Source of the DNA: Motacilla alba alba
Lineage: Eukaryota > Chordata > Aves > Passeriformes > Motacillidae
NCBI RefSeq assembly: GCF_015832195.1
Contig: NC_052017.1
Location: 90,112,429 to 90,176,428 of the forward strand
Direction: 5' to 3'
DNA length: 64,000 nucleotides
Below, piece after piece: positions 38,904-50,766 of this stretch (positions are counted from its first letter, which is position 1; every line of letters begins with the position of its first letter). Made by a program: the position numbers and the translations under genes. The notes under the pieces were generated by a model that did not search any database, was not told the DNA's origin, and worked only from the letters and a program-made list of their open reading frames with translations.

Positions 38904-38922
38904 TATCTATATATATATATAT
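38904..38922. repeat. (TA)n microsatellite
   Basis: TATCTATATATATATATAT tract in intron 1. Confidence 0.85.
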
Positions 38923-39276
38923 TCCTGTTTCTGTCTTAAGGAAAATAACCTAAATAATTTTCCTCTTTCCCATTGCAAAGTGATTCTTATTGATGATGGA
39001 AAATGTAATACAAATCTTAGGCTCAAAAGTTTTATCTCCACAGCTTCATTACAAAAATGGGTGAAGACCCTGTATTTTCAGTGCTTGTAGGTACTGCTTG
39101 AAAAAAAAGACTTTATTAAATTAATGCTGGAATTGCTGTTGGGTTGGCTAGAATAAGTGCTGCATTGGAGACTGCTGTGAATAGACATGATGTTGTGAGG
39201 CTTATTTTGCCTGTCTTGCTTTTCTTTCAGCTCTTGTGGCAACTCATTATTGAAATATCACAATTAATTTTGCTTG

Positions 39277-40095
39277 AAAAGGACCTCTGGGGATCATTGG
39301 GTCCAACACCCTGCTCAAAGGGGCCAATCTTGAAGCTCTCTCAGGTTGCTCAGGGCACTGAACTGTCAGGTGTTGAAAATTTCCAAGGATGGAGTTCCAA
39401 GCTCTCTAGTTAACTCGTTCCAATCCTTGATCACTCAACTTGCCCTTTTGCCTCTTCAATCAGAATTGATCTTGCTGCAACTTGAGACTGTGAGCTCTTG
39501 TTCTTCCATTGCATGTCTGTGAGGAGAGTCTGCCTCCATCTGTATTCCCCATCAGGGACTAGAAGGCTGCCCTGGTAACCTTCCCTTCCTCAGACTGAAG
39601 GAGCCCAGCTTCTCCAGCTGTTCCTCATGCATCACGTGCTCCATCACTCTTTTGATGTTTCTCCTTGGTTTCTCTCCTGTTTATCAGAATTTCCTGTGTA
39701 TCCAAAGGCTCAAAAATGAGCAGGCTGCTTGAAAAGCAGCTTTGACAATGATGACTAAAAGGGAATAGTCTGTCCCATGAAACCACTGGCTGTCCTTCTG
39801 CTAGTGCAGAGCAGTCTGCACTCACTGCTGCACAGCCCCACTGTGCTGACACACATTCAACTTGTTGTTCACCAGATTCCCCCTTTCCTGTCTTGGGGTG
39901 CTGCTTGGCCTGTCAGCCCCCGGCCTGAACTCTTTGCTCTTGCAAAGAGCTCTTGCAACTCTTGCTCAGGGGCTCTTTGCTCCTACTTACGAGACTTTGG
40001 ATTTGCCTTGATGAAGTTCACCAGGGTGCTGTTAACGCGTACCTTTGGCTTGTCGGTGAAGGGCAGCACAGCCCTCCTGTGTATGAACGTGAGTT
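39277..40095 (-). mobile_element. CR1 LINE 3' region, antisense, ~0.8 kb
   Basis: The + strand shows the complement of CR1 blocks in order: GGACCTCTGGGGATCATTGG, CCCTGCTCAAAGGGG, a Leu-poor diverged middle, TCAGACTGAAGGAGCCCAGC with TTCTCCAGCTGTTCC, then ACACATTCAACTTGTTGTTC with ACCAGATTCCCC, the GATTTGCCTTGATGAAGTTC block and GAAGGGCAGCACAGCCCTCC. The middle around 39.72-39.78 and 39.93-39.98 kb is strongly diverged or interrupted. The right boundary is approximate, and the tail octanucleotide is not obvious on the left. Confidence 0.8.
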
Positions 40096-40786
40096 TGACC
40101 TGGCTGAGCTCAGGTAAATGAGTCATGAGCAAAGGACTTCAGTTTGCTGCTCCAGCAGCTTCCCTGAAGCAGAAAGCTGTGTCCTTTGGGGATCTGGGTA
40201 AGGGAAATCTTGGCCTCTGTCCTGTTCCACTTGGCCTCACAGTTTCTGGAGTTGCCTTGATGTTCCCCTTAGCTCGTTCAGCTTCTGCATTTTTTTCTGT
40301 ACTTTGCAAGAAGTTCTTGAATCATTCATGTAACCAATTGCAGTTTTCCAAGCTAATATTACCCATTTTGCTGTCTTCCTATAGAGGTAATAATTGGTTC
40401 TAAAGCAGGGGTTTATGTTTGCATATCACCAAATTCGTTTGTTCAAAAATCAGTGGCACCAAGGATTAAAGTGCCTTTAGATTCAAGTCTAAAAAGGAAG
40501 GTAGGTTTGACAAACACTTGCTGGCAGGAGATGGACTCAACACAACAAGAGGGTTAGCTGACTTTGACCTTTGTGTTTACAGCATTAGCTGATATTTAGA
40601 GCCTGTTGTTTGTGTCTCTTCTCAGCTTGAGATAGTCCAGTCTTGTCACTTAGAAGAGGTTGTTCTTTTTTTAACTGCCAGGCTCAAGATAGACAGGACA
40701 AAGCACACTTCTGTTCTCTTGCTAAAGGTGTCCTGAAACTATTTGAGTTAAATTAGAAGTGTTCCTCTTTCTAGATCATCAAGTGG

Positions 40787-40803
40787 AAAAAAAAAAAAAA
40801 AAA
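40787..40803. repeat. (A)17 homopolymer
   Basis: An uninterrupted run of A in intron 1. No retroposed gene copy precedes it. Confidence 0.85.
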
Positions 40804-42604
40804 GGTATATTCTTCTCAGGTCCTTGATGTTTTGGTGGCTTGTAGTAAAAAGAAAAGTATCATCCTATGAAAAAATCAGTATTTTGCTTTAAGCAGAAGA
40901 AATACCTTTTTGAAGATTTAAGTATAAATATTTTCTAAAAGTTTGAAGTCACAGAGTGAGTAATGTTATTAAGAAGGCTTACAGAAACTCTGCGAGGTTT
41001 TAAATGTGGTTTATTTACAAATGGAAGGCAATTAAATTATTTATAATAGATTAAAGCTGTGCCAAAATCACTTCTGATTAATTATTTCTAAATAGAAAGC
41101 AGTGCTGTTTGCATTGTGCCACTTTTAATGCAGATAGCTGATAAAAATGGGATTTTTTTTGTCTTAAAGGTTGCTTTTATGCTGCACTAAATCTTCGTAT
41201 CAGCTTAATTTATGTAGGTCTTACATAACTTAGTTATATCATTTTACATATTTTTGATTAACTGGCATTTAGAATCACAACACCCTATTTGCTGGACGCT
41301 AAGAATTTGTAATTAAGAACTCACCCAATATTTTCTGGACATGAGAAGGCACAGGAACTAATGTTGCTAAATGTTTTTGAAAAGGCCAAGCTAGACTGTC
41401 AAATGACATTTCAAGGTGCATGTACAAATTTATCAGCAATGATAAATCATGGATTAGAAGGTGAATCCTTTCTACTCAGTGAGGAATACAGGGCTGACCA
41501 GTATTAGTTGCTCTCAATACACCTGGTGGAATTAATGCACAAACAAGTTGAAAACCCATCAAAACAAGACTATAAAGAGTTTCTTCAACTGTCAGGAACT
41601 AGTCAAAAAGAGGAATTAGTACTTTGTCAATATAAACTAATCTCTTTTCTGAATGTTGTGGCATAGAGCAGAAGTATGCAGCACTCAGAAGTTGATTATC
41701 AGTAGGCTGTGTACCCAATATTAAGTGCTGAAAAGCCTTTTGTTTGCTGATTTGAACATTAAAATGCAAACTTGGGAAACAATTTCTCTGTGTAACACTG
41801 CAAATAACTCTTGTAGTCTAATTTTCCTAAATTTGTTTTCTATTGTGATCTCAATTAATTAATTATGTTCATATTTTTTCTAATGCTTATGGTTGTACAT
41901 ACTTTCATAGTTTATGAATAAAAGAAATTCACAGAAATAGTTGCAATACAATGGAGAAAGCGGTGGACCAATTTTCTGTTTTCCTTCCTGTAATGTTATC
42001 ATCACTAATTTAAAGCATGAGGAGTTCTGAAATCTGGAGGTGTACTTGTTTTGTCATATCTGCATATCTGCGGAAATATTCTGAGCTTAAAGCAGTCAAT
42101 AAGCCTTTGTGGTTAGGGGAGACATATGACACTTTTCTCCCCCTTCCAACTCTGTCGTGTTTGCATGCTAACACATCACATGCCGCCCAAATCCATGTTA
42201 ATATTTGTGATTCATACATATCCCTGTCTCTCTCTCCTCTTCTTTGCTGTGGGTGGGAGTCTCCTATCTTCCAACTCCTACAGTAGCTTAAGCTACATTT
42301 TGAACACATTGGAAGAGGGTACTCACACAGTCTCCCATTGGTTTGCATATAGCAGTCTAAATAGGAGGCAGTGGAAGAAATTATCCCTCTTTTTTTTTTT
42401 TTCCACTGGTTTTACTGCTTTTAGGGAATACAGTCTCCACTGCACCTGAGGAATGGGCTGTTCCATGTTTTTGCGAACTGGCACCTGAGATGTTATTTTG
42501 TCAGTATGTGCTCCTCAGCTCAGCAAGTTGACTTGTGCTTCCAGTTCCATTTTTGGGAGCCGATTTGTTTTGGCTTTATTAGTGTGTTTGTGGTGAGGGT
42601 TTTT

Positions 42605-42648
42605 TGTTGCTGTTGTTGTTTGCTTGTTTGTTTGTTTGTTTGTTTGTG
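42605..42648. repeat. (TTG)n/(TTTG)n microsatellite
   Basis: TTGCTGTTGTTG units run into TTTG repeated about five times. Simple repeat. Confidence 0.88.
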
Positions 42649-44315
42649 GATTTCTTTTTTTTTAAGATTAGTATGTGGAACTCAGCTGCCAAATTGTCCT
42701 GTTCTTGAAGCCGAGATATGGGGTCTTTGAAAAGAGCATTTCCTTTTAACTACTGTGTTGTCCTTTACCTTCAAAGCATACCCATCAAATCAGGGCTGCA
42801 GGAAGATCTGTGGCAACCAGCAAGGCTGTTGTCCTCCTCTGTCCTTGTCCCTGCATGCACATGCTGGCACAAACCTGTAAGCACACATCCTGCTTTGACA
42901 AAATGGAGAAGATGATGTGAACTCATCCATTTCAATGTGAGGTCAGCAGTCATATTCAAACAACTGTAAATATTAGTCGTAATTTGTCAACTTGCTTTAC
43001 TTGAATTGGGAACCACTTGCAGAAACTCTTCTAATTGGGCTGTAGAAAGGTGGCAGCCAGGTGTTATGTTTCTGACCACAACCTAAGTAAAGAATGCTTT
43101 TCTTGGCTCTACTGTGGGATCTGGTCGGTGGCACTGGAGCATTTCTGCTTGCATTACATCAAAGCTTTGAAATCCTACTGTTGCTGGTATACATTCTCAC
43201 TACTGGTTTTGAGCTAGATGTTATGCCTCCCTCCTGCACCAACATTTTTCACAGCTGCCAATTTTTATACAGTTTCCAGTAACCAACAGAAAACCTTTTT
43301 AGGTCTCTTTTTCTGCACCACTACTTTGTACTAGAAGACTTTAATGACAGAAACCCCTTTGCTCCCCTTGAGACACTCTGAGTGTCACATCAAGTAAGAC
43401 ATTTGAAATCCCATGAGGTATTCCTAGCACTGGTTCATTTTGAGAGTGGTTTCCTTGGACAAGGTCATTGTCAATTTAATATTTCACCTGGTCAGGACTT
43501 GCACATCTTCCTTCAGTTCATCTTCTAAAAAATTGTAAGAAGATTTTAACTCATTCACACTACTTTCTCTACCTATATGATGCCACAGGAAAAAAAAAAT
43601 AAAATTGATCCAGAGCTGTACAAAGTACTTTTCTTCACTTGACAGTGTAGTGTCAGCCATGCTTGACAGCATGATTAGAATCATTCTATTAGCATTTTAT
43701 ACCATTTTAGCCTGTTAAGATTCTGGGTGACAGTCAGTACATGTTTGGCAAAAGAATGTCAAGAATCTGCACTGTTCCCTGTAGAAGCTTAAAGCAATTT
43801 AGCTCTGTTGGAGTACATGGTATAAGAGAAATCAGGCTGTCTTAAGGAATTTGGTATTTGCATGGTTTTTTAATTTATTTTTTATCTCTGGGCAGCTTAG
43901 GACTGAATGAGCCTGACAAAATCGTGGAGATTTTAAGGCAGGGTTATCTCCATAGACAGATGAAAAAACTTACATGTTTCTCTATCCAGTTACTGAACTA
44001 GTAAGTGAATTTTCTACTATGATGATTCAAGCAGTTTAGTCATTTACAGTTTATTAGAGTTTAGTCAAGCCATTTTTAGTGGCATTTAGGCAAGTTAAAA
44101 AAGTCAATTTACACAGGCATGAATTCTACTCATGCACATAAGCTTTGCTTGTGGGGTAGCAGAGTATTAGGTGCCAAAGTAATAGCAGCAGTCAGGGAAG
44201 TTTCAAATATAACCACAGTGGGAAGACAACTGGGCAGATGACAGAGGATTTGGTAGTTTGGAACTTCTTCGTGGTGTCAGTGAGATTTCTGTAGAGCTTG
44301 GTTAACAGCCAGCAG

Positions 44316-44393
44316 GAATTACTAGTTGAGGAATTACTAGTTGAGGAATTACTAGTTGAGGAATTACTAGTTGAGGAATTAATTACTAGCTCA
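44316..44393. repeat. 15-bp minisatellite, four perfect copies plus a degenerate one
   Basis: GAATTACTAGTTGAG is repeated perfectly at 44316-44330, 44331-44345, 44346-44360 and 44361-44375. A variant copy with an inserted AATT and CTCAG in place of TTGAG runs to about 44393. The array ends about 30 bp before the LTR target duplication. Confidence 0.95.
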
Positions 44394-44423
44394 GTGAGAG
44401 ATGTCTGAGGAAGTTTGTGTTAG

Positions 44424-44429
44424 GGTTTC
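44424..44429. repeat. target site duplication, left copy
   Basis: GGTTTC, identical to 45068-45073 flanking the antisense solo LTR. Confidence 0.88.
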
Positions 44430-45067
44430 TGTCGGGGTCTCCCCCAGGTCAGGGTGACCCTGAAAGGTGGAAAAGTCTCTCTTCCCAACCCACACTTCCA
44501 AAGAAAGAAAGACTCGGGAGTCTTCAGCTGTCAGTCTCAAGGTTGTTTATTGAATGCTAGCTAAAATACTTTCCTCCTGAACTGCCGAGGTCCGCTCAGC
44601 AGGTCAGCCAGAGGCACACTGCCCTCCCACAGGGCTGGTGTTGTCTTTTATACTATATGCTACGTATTGTATATTTACAGTTTTGTCCCAATACCTATCA
44701 CATATAGTAAACAGTGACCTTCTACTCTAAACCAATCTGTGGAAGCCATCCTCACCCAGAACATGGAGGTTAGAAAGAAGAAGGACAGGGCACACCCAAA
44801 TCCCTCCATCTTGGAGCTCCTGACCCCCCTGTACAAAACCCAGATCCCCATGTACAAACCCTGAAAAATTTTCCTTCACCCTGTGATCATTTCTACTGTG
44901 CTACCTAAATTTGTGTGACTTGTAATTCTTCATGTAAGGTTGGCAAATTGTTCCATGGGTCAGGTTCAAAGCCACAGGGGTTTCTGGCTGTATGCCAGGG
45001 CCTCCAACTCCCCTGGCCAGGGCCCGGAACATCCAGGAACGTCAGAGAGATGTCCTGGGTTCTGACA
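44430..45067 (-). mobile_element. solo LTR of an endogenous retrovirus (class II/ERVK-like), antisense
   Basis: A 638-bp element begins TGTCGGGGTC and ends GGTTCTGACA on the + strand. Its terminal 4 bp are inverted (TGTC...GACA), and it is bounded by exact 6-bp duplications GGTTTC. On the minus strand a TATA box (TATAAAAG, complement of 44645-44652) precedes a polyadenylation signal (AATAAA, complement of 44546-44551), which sets orientation opposite to GABBR2. The 6-bp duplication fits class II retroviruses. No viral gene or primer-binding site adjoins it, so it is a solo LTR. It shares no obvious sequence with the 33487-33875 LTR, so two families are present. Confidence 0.92.
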
Positions 45068-45073
45068 GGTTTC
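45068..45073. repeat. target site duplication, right copy
   Basis: GGTTTC, identical to 44424-44429. Confidence 0.88.
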
Positions 45074-45771
45074 TTATGAAGGAGGATAGTGTGCTCAGAG
45101 ACAAAGCAGTTCTTGGGCTCCTACATTCATCTTGCGTGGCAAGCAGGCAAGGAGTTGAAGGAACAAATTTTGTTGTGAGTGTGTGACAAACATGCAACAC
45201 ATGTAAGAAACTAAAGGAAGAGAATTAGGGTGGTCTAATTATGCTAAGATGGGCACACTAGCAGACCTTAGCCTCTAGTATGAATTTTGTTTGCAGTTTT
45301 CAGACTTCCATTGAATATATTTGCTTTTAAACATCTGGGGTCAACTGCAGGTTTGGGCTGTGCTCTCTGTGGGCATTTCACCTGCACTCAGCTCAGCTCT
45401 ATTTCACTTTTATGTCACATGGCCTTTTTTAGGGGGCGAGCATAAGGAGTGAACCCCCAAGGGTCAATACTTCAAGGTGAGTAATACCCTGTTCTTGGCA
45501 AGCTTCATTAAGATTTTCTATAAGGGCTGTAAGAAAAAGAAAGAGCATTGGTCAGTCTGCTTGTAGAAATCATGTTCTACTCTGCTGAATGTGAGTGGTG
45601 AGGATTTATTTGTTAGTCTGCTACCCTTTCTTGATCTTGCAAAGGAACAGCTGTTTGTTAATCATGTTGCAATTTGCAGTGTGGAGGCAGTATGTTGCTT
45701 TTATAGCTTTAAAGCTATTGAAATTTAGTGTTCATGTGCGAATGTGACACGACCACATATCATACAGATCC

Positions 45772-45795
45772 ACCACTTCAAGTTTTTGAAGTGGT
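45772..45795. repeat. perfect 10-bp inverted repeat, 4-base loop
   Basis: ACCACTTCAA (45772-45781) and its exact reverse complement TTGAAGTGGT (45786-45795) are separated by GTTT. This would be a stable small hairpin. No downstream element explains it. Confidence 0.9.
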
Positions 45796-46334
45796 CTCCC
45801 TAATCTCTACCAGTTATTCTTCTGGAATATAAAACTCAGATCAAGGAGAGCCTCTAGATAGGAAAACAACAAATTAAGTTTGGCTTGAAGTAATACCTGT
45901 GACAGCCTTGCCTACAGACCTAATGAAATTGGAAACCTTTTTGAACAGGTTTCCATTCCACTGTCTCTTCATACTTCCAGGGCTGATCCTTCTCTTTCCT
46001 TTGCCTCTTAGGCTCAACTTTGAGTCAACTTCCCATTGCAGATAAGTCCATGGCACCTCAGGTTTTTGTTAGCAAGGTTGCTAACTGACACTGGGATTTT
46101 GGGGGTTTTTCATACCTGCTGACTGTGAAGCATTGTGCCTACTCACAGGCTGAATGTTATCCCACGTGTTTAGCTGGTGAAATAAAACTTTATTCTCTCC
46201 ATGTTTTCTCTTTTGCCAGGTATTAAGGGGGAAAAAGAATATGATGCTAACTGTGCTGATATGTACTCTATCCTTTTCCAGCCTAAGACTTCTATGAAAT
46301 GGTGAATTATTGTAGTCTCATGCTATGTTAATTC

Positions 46335-46372
46335 AAGCCAAATTAAAGCATACCATGAATTTAATTTGGCTT
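46335..46372. repeat. perfect 13-bp inverted repeat, 12-base loop
   Basis: AAGCCAAATTAAA (46335-46347) and TTTAATTTGGCTT (46360-46372) are exact reverse complements around a 12-base spacer. The whole is too short for a typical miRNA precursor. It could be the relic of a small inverted-repeat transposon or chance. Confidence 0.9.
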
Positions 46373-47207
46373 TTATGGGCTTACTTAATGGTAGTTTATC
46401 CAAAGGATAACACGTTATTCCTCATTAGATAAATTAGCTTAGCAGAATTTCATTCACTATGGACAAAGTTCAACTGTTTTACATCACAGAAAGATTTTAA
46501 TTAAAAATCATGGACTTGTGATGGAGGTTATTATACCAGATTTTCTTGACCTTTGAGTAAAAAAAAAAATAGTTTTTGCTATTCTTAATTAATTTTGCCC
46601 TTTCTAACCTCTTACTTTGTCAGCTGTATTTTAATTCTGATTTTTGTCTGTGTTTCTGAAGTTCTTGTTTGGGAATTAAAAAAAAACAAAAACCAAGCAC
46701 CAAAAAAAAAAACCCTTTCAAAGAATACTGCTTCAGAAAAGTCATGCTGGAAGCTACACATACCACTAAGCACTCTTGATGTTGAATGAAATCCTCTAAA
46801 GTAGAAGAGTTTCATCATATTTTCCAAAAATGCCAGATGCTTTCGGACCTTTTATTAAAATTCAAATATATTTTCAAGGATGCTACAGACATCCTTGTGA
46901 TAGCTTAAGAGATTGTCACACATTTTCCAGGTAAATGACTTTCAGAAGTTATAAGAACAATTCTGAAGGGCCTTGGAGTCATCTGTGCCTCTTGTCATCC
47001 CTGGTGAATGTTTATTTAGAAATTTTTGTGGTTGTGAGCACTGAGACATGGGCCCTGTTGCTGTATGACAGAGGCACACAAGGGAGGCTTTATTTCAGCA
47101 TGACCCTTAACCAGAAGGATGCTGAAGAGCTTTTTGGGTTTTTTTTTCCATATCTCTTCACCCTCAAAATAATTTTTAATGTCATGTCAGAAAAGTATCA
47201 AGAAAGA

Positions 47208-47236
47208 TTTCTTTTTCTTTCTTTCTTTCTTTTTTT
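47208..47236. repeat. (TTTC)n microsatellite
   Basis: TTTC units followed by a T run. Confidence 0.85.
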
Positions 47237-48782
47237 GCCCCCATCCCTACCTTTTTTATGAAAATAAAGCCATGAGTAAGTAGGTCATGGTGAAGAAAGA
47301 ATTCATACAGCAGACTTCCCCTACAACTGCTTCTTGCTGCTTGCTGAGGGTCAAGTGATTTTTCAAAATATCTTTGCATTCATATCTTGGTTTCAGTTGC
47401 AGCTTATTACTGCAGAGAGGGGTGCCAGGCAGTCCATCATGTATATCACTGGTACTTTAAATGTTTTGCTCTAGTGCACCTCTATTTTCTTCCACCTACA
47501 AGAACTTCTTGGTTTTTATGTATAAATTTGGATGTTTCACTTTTTTTATTCTCTTATTTCAGTCTTTTATTTTGTTTACTGTAAAGAGCGCTGCTGCATA
47601 CATTTTTAGTATGTAACAATTTCCAGTGTACTGAAAAGATACGCTAAGAGTTTAGAGATGGTGCCCTTCCCTGCATGAGGTGATTTTCCTATTTCCAAAA
47701 TTACCTGGGGGGAAAAAACCCCAATCCCATTAAAACTGAGTACATAGTCAGTAGCAAACATAAGGAAAGGAGAAAAGTGGTGAAACGAAACCTTTAGAGG
47801 CAGTTTCAGAAAATTTATTTACAAGAAATAGACTGAAGTATGATGTATTATTTTTGATTGTTCTTGTGAAAAGTCATATCTTTTGCATACTCCAGATGTG
47901 GGAAACAAAATCCAGTGTCATATTTAAATGACACATCTTTTCACTTTTCTGAATTCTTCCCTATATTCTAAAAAGTGATGGGGAAGGAATGAAAGGAAAT
48001 CTAACAGAAATATTTCATCAGAATGTGACTATGAAAACGTAGGCTATTTCTGGCAGTGTAATGATAAATAATAAATGGTAATAATTAAAGGAAGAAAAAA
48101 AAAAGAGACAAGTACAGAATTGAAGAATTGACATTAGCAACTCTGTGTTGAACCTGCCAGGATTGTCTCCTTTGGCTCCCGGTATGTACTTGAGCAGCAG
48201 CTGGCAAATACCTTGTAATTCTACTACAGCACATGTCTGAGAGACATCAAGATAATCAGTAGATTGCAACAATAAATTTAAGTGATAATGATCTTGGAGT
48301 TCAAGTGTCTGAAGCAATTAACACCTTCTGAGGTTACTTAAATGCAAAAACATAACTGATTTCATAGGGGCATTTTAAAAAGTATTTTGATAAAAATGAA
48401 GTCTGAAGATATTTTCCCCAATTATTAATAATTAAATTAATTCTTTGTTTTGTTAGAAACCATTGTAATGTTGAACTTCTTGATAAAAATTGGAATAGCT
48501 GGAGAAAGCTAAGCCAGCTTATTCTCAAAACCAGAATATATTATTTGTTTTCTAAATCTGTTTGGATATATTATTTTACTGTTCCTTTGGAATTTTTGTG
48601 CTTTTCCATAATTCCACTTATTTCCATAAAACATATTGGCAATGGAGAGTATAAGTTACATTGGGAGGAAGAATTAAGCAAGGTATTGGTCTACCTGTTA
48701 ATACTGAATTGTCAAAAATATCTGACAGGTGTTTGAGCACCAGAATGTCAGAAAAAAAAATCAATACAGTACCAAGACTTAG

Positions 48783-48823
48783 TTTTGTGTTTTATATATT
48801 TAATTTTGTGTTTTATATATTTA
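48783..48823. repeat. 21-bp tandem duplication
   Basis: TTTTGTGTTTTATATATTTA occurs identically at 48783-48802 and 48804-48823, a period of 21 bp. Confidence 0.92.
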
Positions 48824-49393
48824 TGACATAAAACTGTGAATGTGAACATCCACAAGTAGCTTTAAAGATACTTGGAAAAAATTCTGATTCAAGAGGACAG
48901 TGTTTTTGGGAACATACATCCATTTCAATTAATGCTGATAATTAAAAAACATCTGTAAAACTATCTTGTGTAATATTTTGTTAGATTAATGCAGAAGTGA
49001 GTAAGTTAAATAAAATGGACTGTATGTTGTGGATGAGCCAATACAATATGGATGTTATGAAATCCCCTGTTGTCCAGAAATATTTGGACTAACACCAGTT
49101 TGGTTCAGGTAAGATGGCAGGTCCAACTGCAGAACAATCCAACAAAACTCAGTAACTTTTACTGTGGGATCTGACTAATTGCTCATTTTGCACAACAGGG
49201 TCTCTCTAAGGCCCAAAAGTTACCTTTCTGTTGGCAATTCACAAGAAGTTAATTATATTTTGAATTCCTGCTCAACTTCTTACAGACATCCTAGCCAGTG
49301 TTACCTGAATTACATTGCTGTATAGCCCTCGAACAGCTCCTGCACAGGATTAGTGGTACAGCCAGGAGAAAAAGAGAAGGGAAAAAAAAAAAA

Positions 49394-49776
49394 GGCTGTG
49401 GATCTCTGCTTCACTGTGGACCCCCATGGGCTGCAGGGGGCCAGCCTGTCTCACCATGGGCTGCAGCACCTGGAGCATCTCCTGCCCCTCCTTCCTCACT
49501 GACCTTGGTGCCTGCAAGGCTATTGCTTTCATTTTTTTTTTTCTTGTTCCTCTTTCACAGCTCCTGTACAGTGGGATTTTTTTGCTTGTTATTAAATGTG
49601 TTATTTCAGAGTTTCATCAGCTGAATGAGCTCAGCTTTGGGCAGTGGGCACTTTTGGAGCTGGCCACAACTGGCTATCAGTTCTAGGGAAAAATGTGGGG
49701 GCAGCTCCTGGTGTCTTCTCACAGAAGTCACCCTTGCTGCTCCTCTGCTACCAAAACCTTGCCAAATCAACCAATA
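49394..49776 (+). mobile_element. avian interspersed repeat, probably LTR-type (family uncertain)
   Basis: The stretch contains GGCTGTGGATCTCTGCTTCA, CCCATGGGCTGCAGGGGGCC, GCACCTGGAGCATCTCCTGC, TTCCTCACTGACCTTGGTGC, GCTTCTCACAGAAG-like TCTTCTCACAGAAGTCACCC and GCTACCAAAACCTTGCC in that order. I associate this series with a repeat found many times in bird genomes. I cannot fix its class; an ERV LTR is my best guess. No target duplication was found. An A-run directly precedes it (49382-49393). Confidence 0.55.
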
Positions 49777-50748
49777 GTTGCATTATTAAAATGGAGTGAT
49801 ATTCATATCACAAATATACAGAATGTTTCTTGATGATCTTCTGAACTTCTGTGTGTGTTAAGAGTTACACATCAGGGAAAAGCTTTACCTTTGAGGCAAG
49901 ACTTCACCTTTCAAGCAGAATGCAAGTTTACTCTGAAAAGAGGAAGTCAAATTAATATCTGGTACTACTGCATGTTTAATCGGGATGGAAACATAGACAG
50001 AGTCAGTTTTGATTACACAGGATTTATCTATTTGCTACATCCCAATTCCATTTAATATTGGAGTTCTTAAATTGGAATCATTCAGTGTAAATGTTATATA
50101 TGCCAAGAAATAGTAACAAGACTGAAAATATAAGTCATATAATAAAAAAGGGTATTGTTGGGAAAAGTAAATATACATCTCTTGTAAGGAGAGACAGGAA
50201 ATCTTTGTTTATCTTGCTTGGTGGACTCAGTTCCAAACAGTGAAAGTGAGTAAAAAGAAAATGTCATTGAGCAAGAGGCTGAGCCTTAACAACGTGTTTA
50301 GACAGGCTCTTAGGACATAAGGGGACAGAGGAGCGAGGGGTCCCCCTTGCTTTGGGATCAGTCATTAAGGAAGGCTGGTGACACCAAAGGCAGAATATAA
50401 GCTGCTAAATGAGATGCCAAGCACCAGTACCTTAGAGGGAGCACTCAGTGAGCTGTGCAGCAAGCAAAATCAGAAAAAGAAGTTGCTAGATAAACTCTAG
50501 AAGTATGTCAAGAGGTGTCAAGGTAAGAGACTTAATTTACTGGGAAATATTTCACTAAATAGATTAAGTCTTCCTCTGCTGTTGCCAGTCTTTCTAAAGC
50601 AAAACCAAATATGATTTCTAAATATGATTGCATATTTTAGTTAAATTAAAATATGATAAAGAAATCACATACAGAAAAGCCCACCATTTGGCATGAGTTA
50701 ACTTCACTTTCAAGACAGAAGTTTAGTATACTTGCTGGAGGGAGTTGC

Positions 50749-50766
50749 TTTTTTTTTTTTTTTTTT
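50749..50766. repeat. (T)18 homopolymer
   Basis: Uninterrupted T run in intron 1. Confidence 0.88.

Larger units (their letters stand above)
35291..39276 (+). other. GABBR2: GABBR2 intron 1, unique-looking segment
   Basis: No gene signal. The part at 35.3-35.55 kb is GC-richer and could be a further degraded extension of the neighbouring CR1. A compound tandem repeat at 37494-37564 and a TA tract near 38904-38922 are listed separately. A CT-rich patch lies near 36520-36550. Confidence 0.5.
40096..44315 (+). other. GABBR2: GABBR2 intron 1, unique-looking segment
   Basis: Ordinary AT-rich intron. It contains a 17-base A run (40787-40803) and a TTTG microsatellite (42605-42648), and a single octamer at 43856-43863. 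Short open frames around 42.0-43.3 kb have no recognisable content. Confidence 0.5.
45074..49393 (+). other. GABBR2: GABBR2 intron 1, unique-looking segment with two perfect hairpins
   Basis: There are no genes. It contains hairpins at 45772-45795 and 46335-46372, a TTTC tract (47208-47236) and a 21-bp tandem duplication (48783-48823). A-rich runs occur at 46559-46569 and 46680-46715. Confidence 0.5.
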
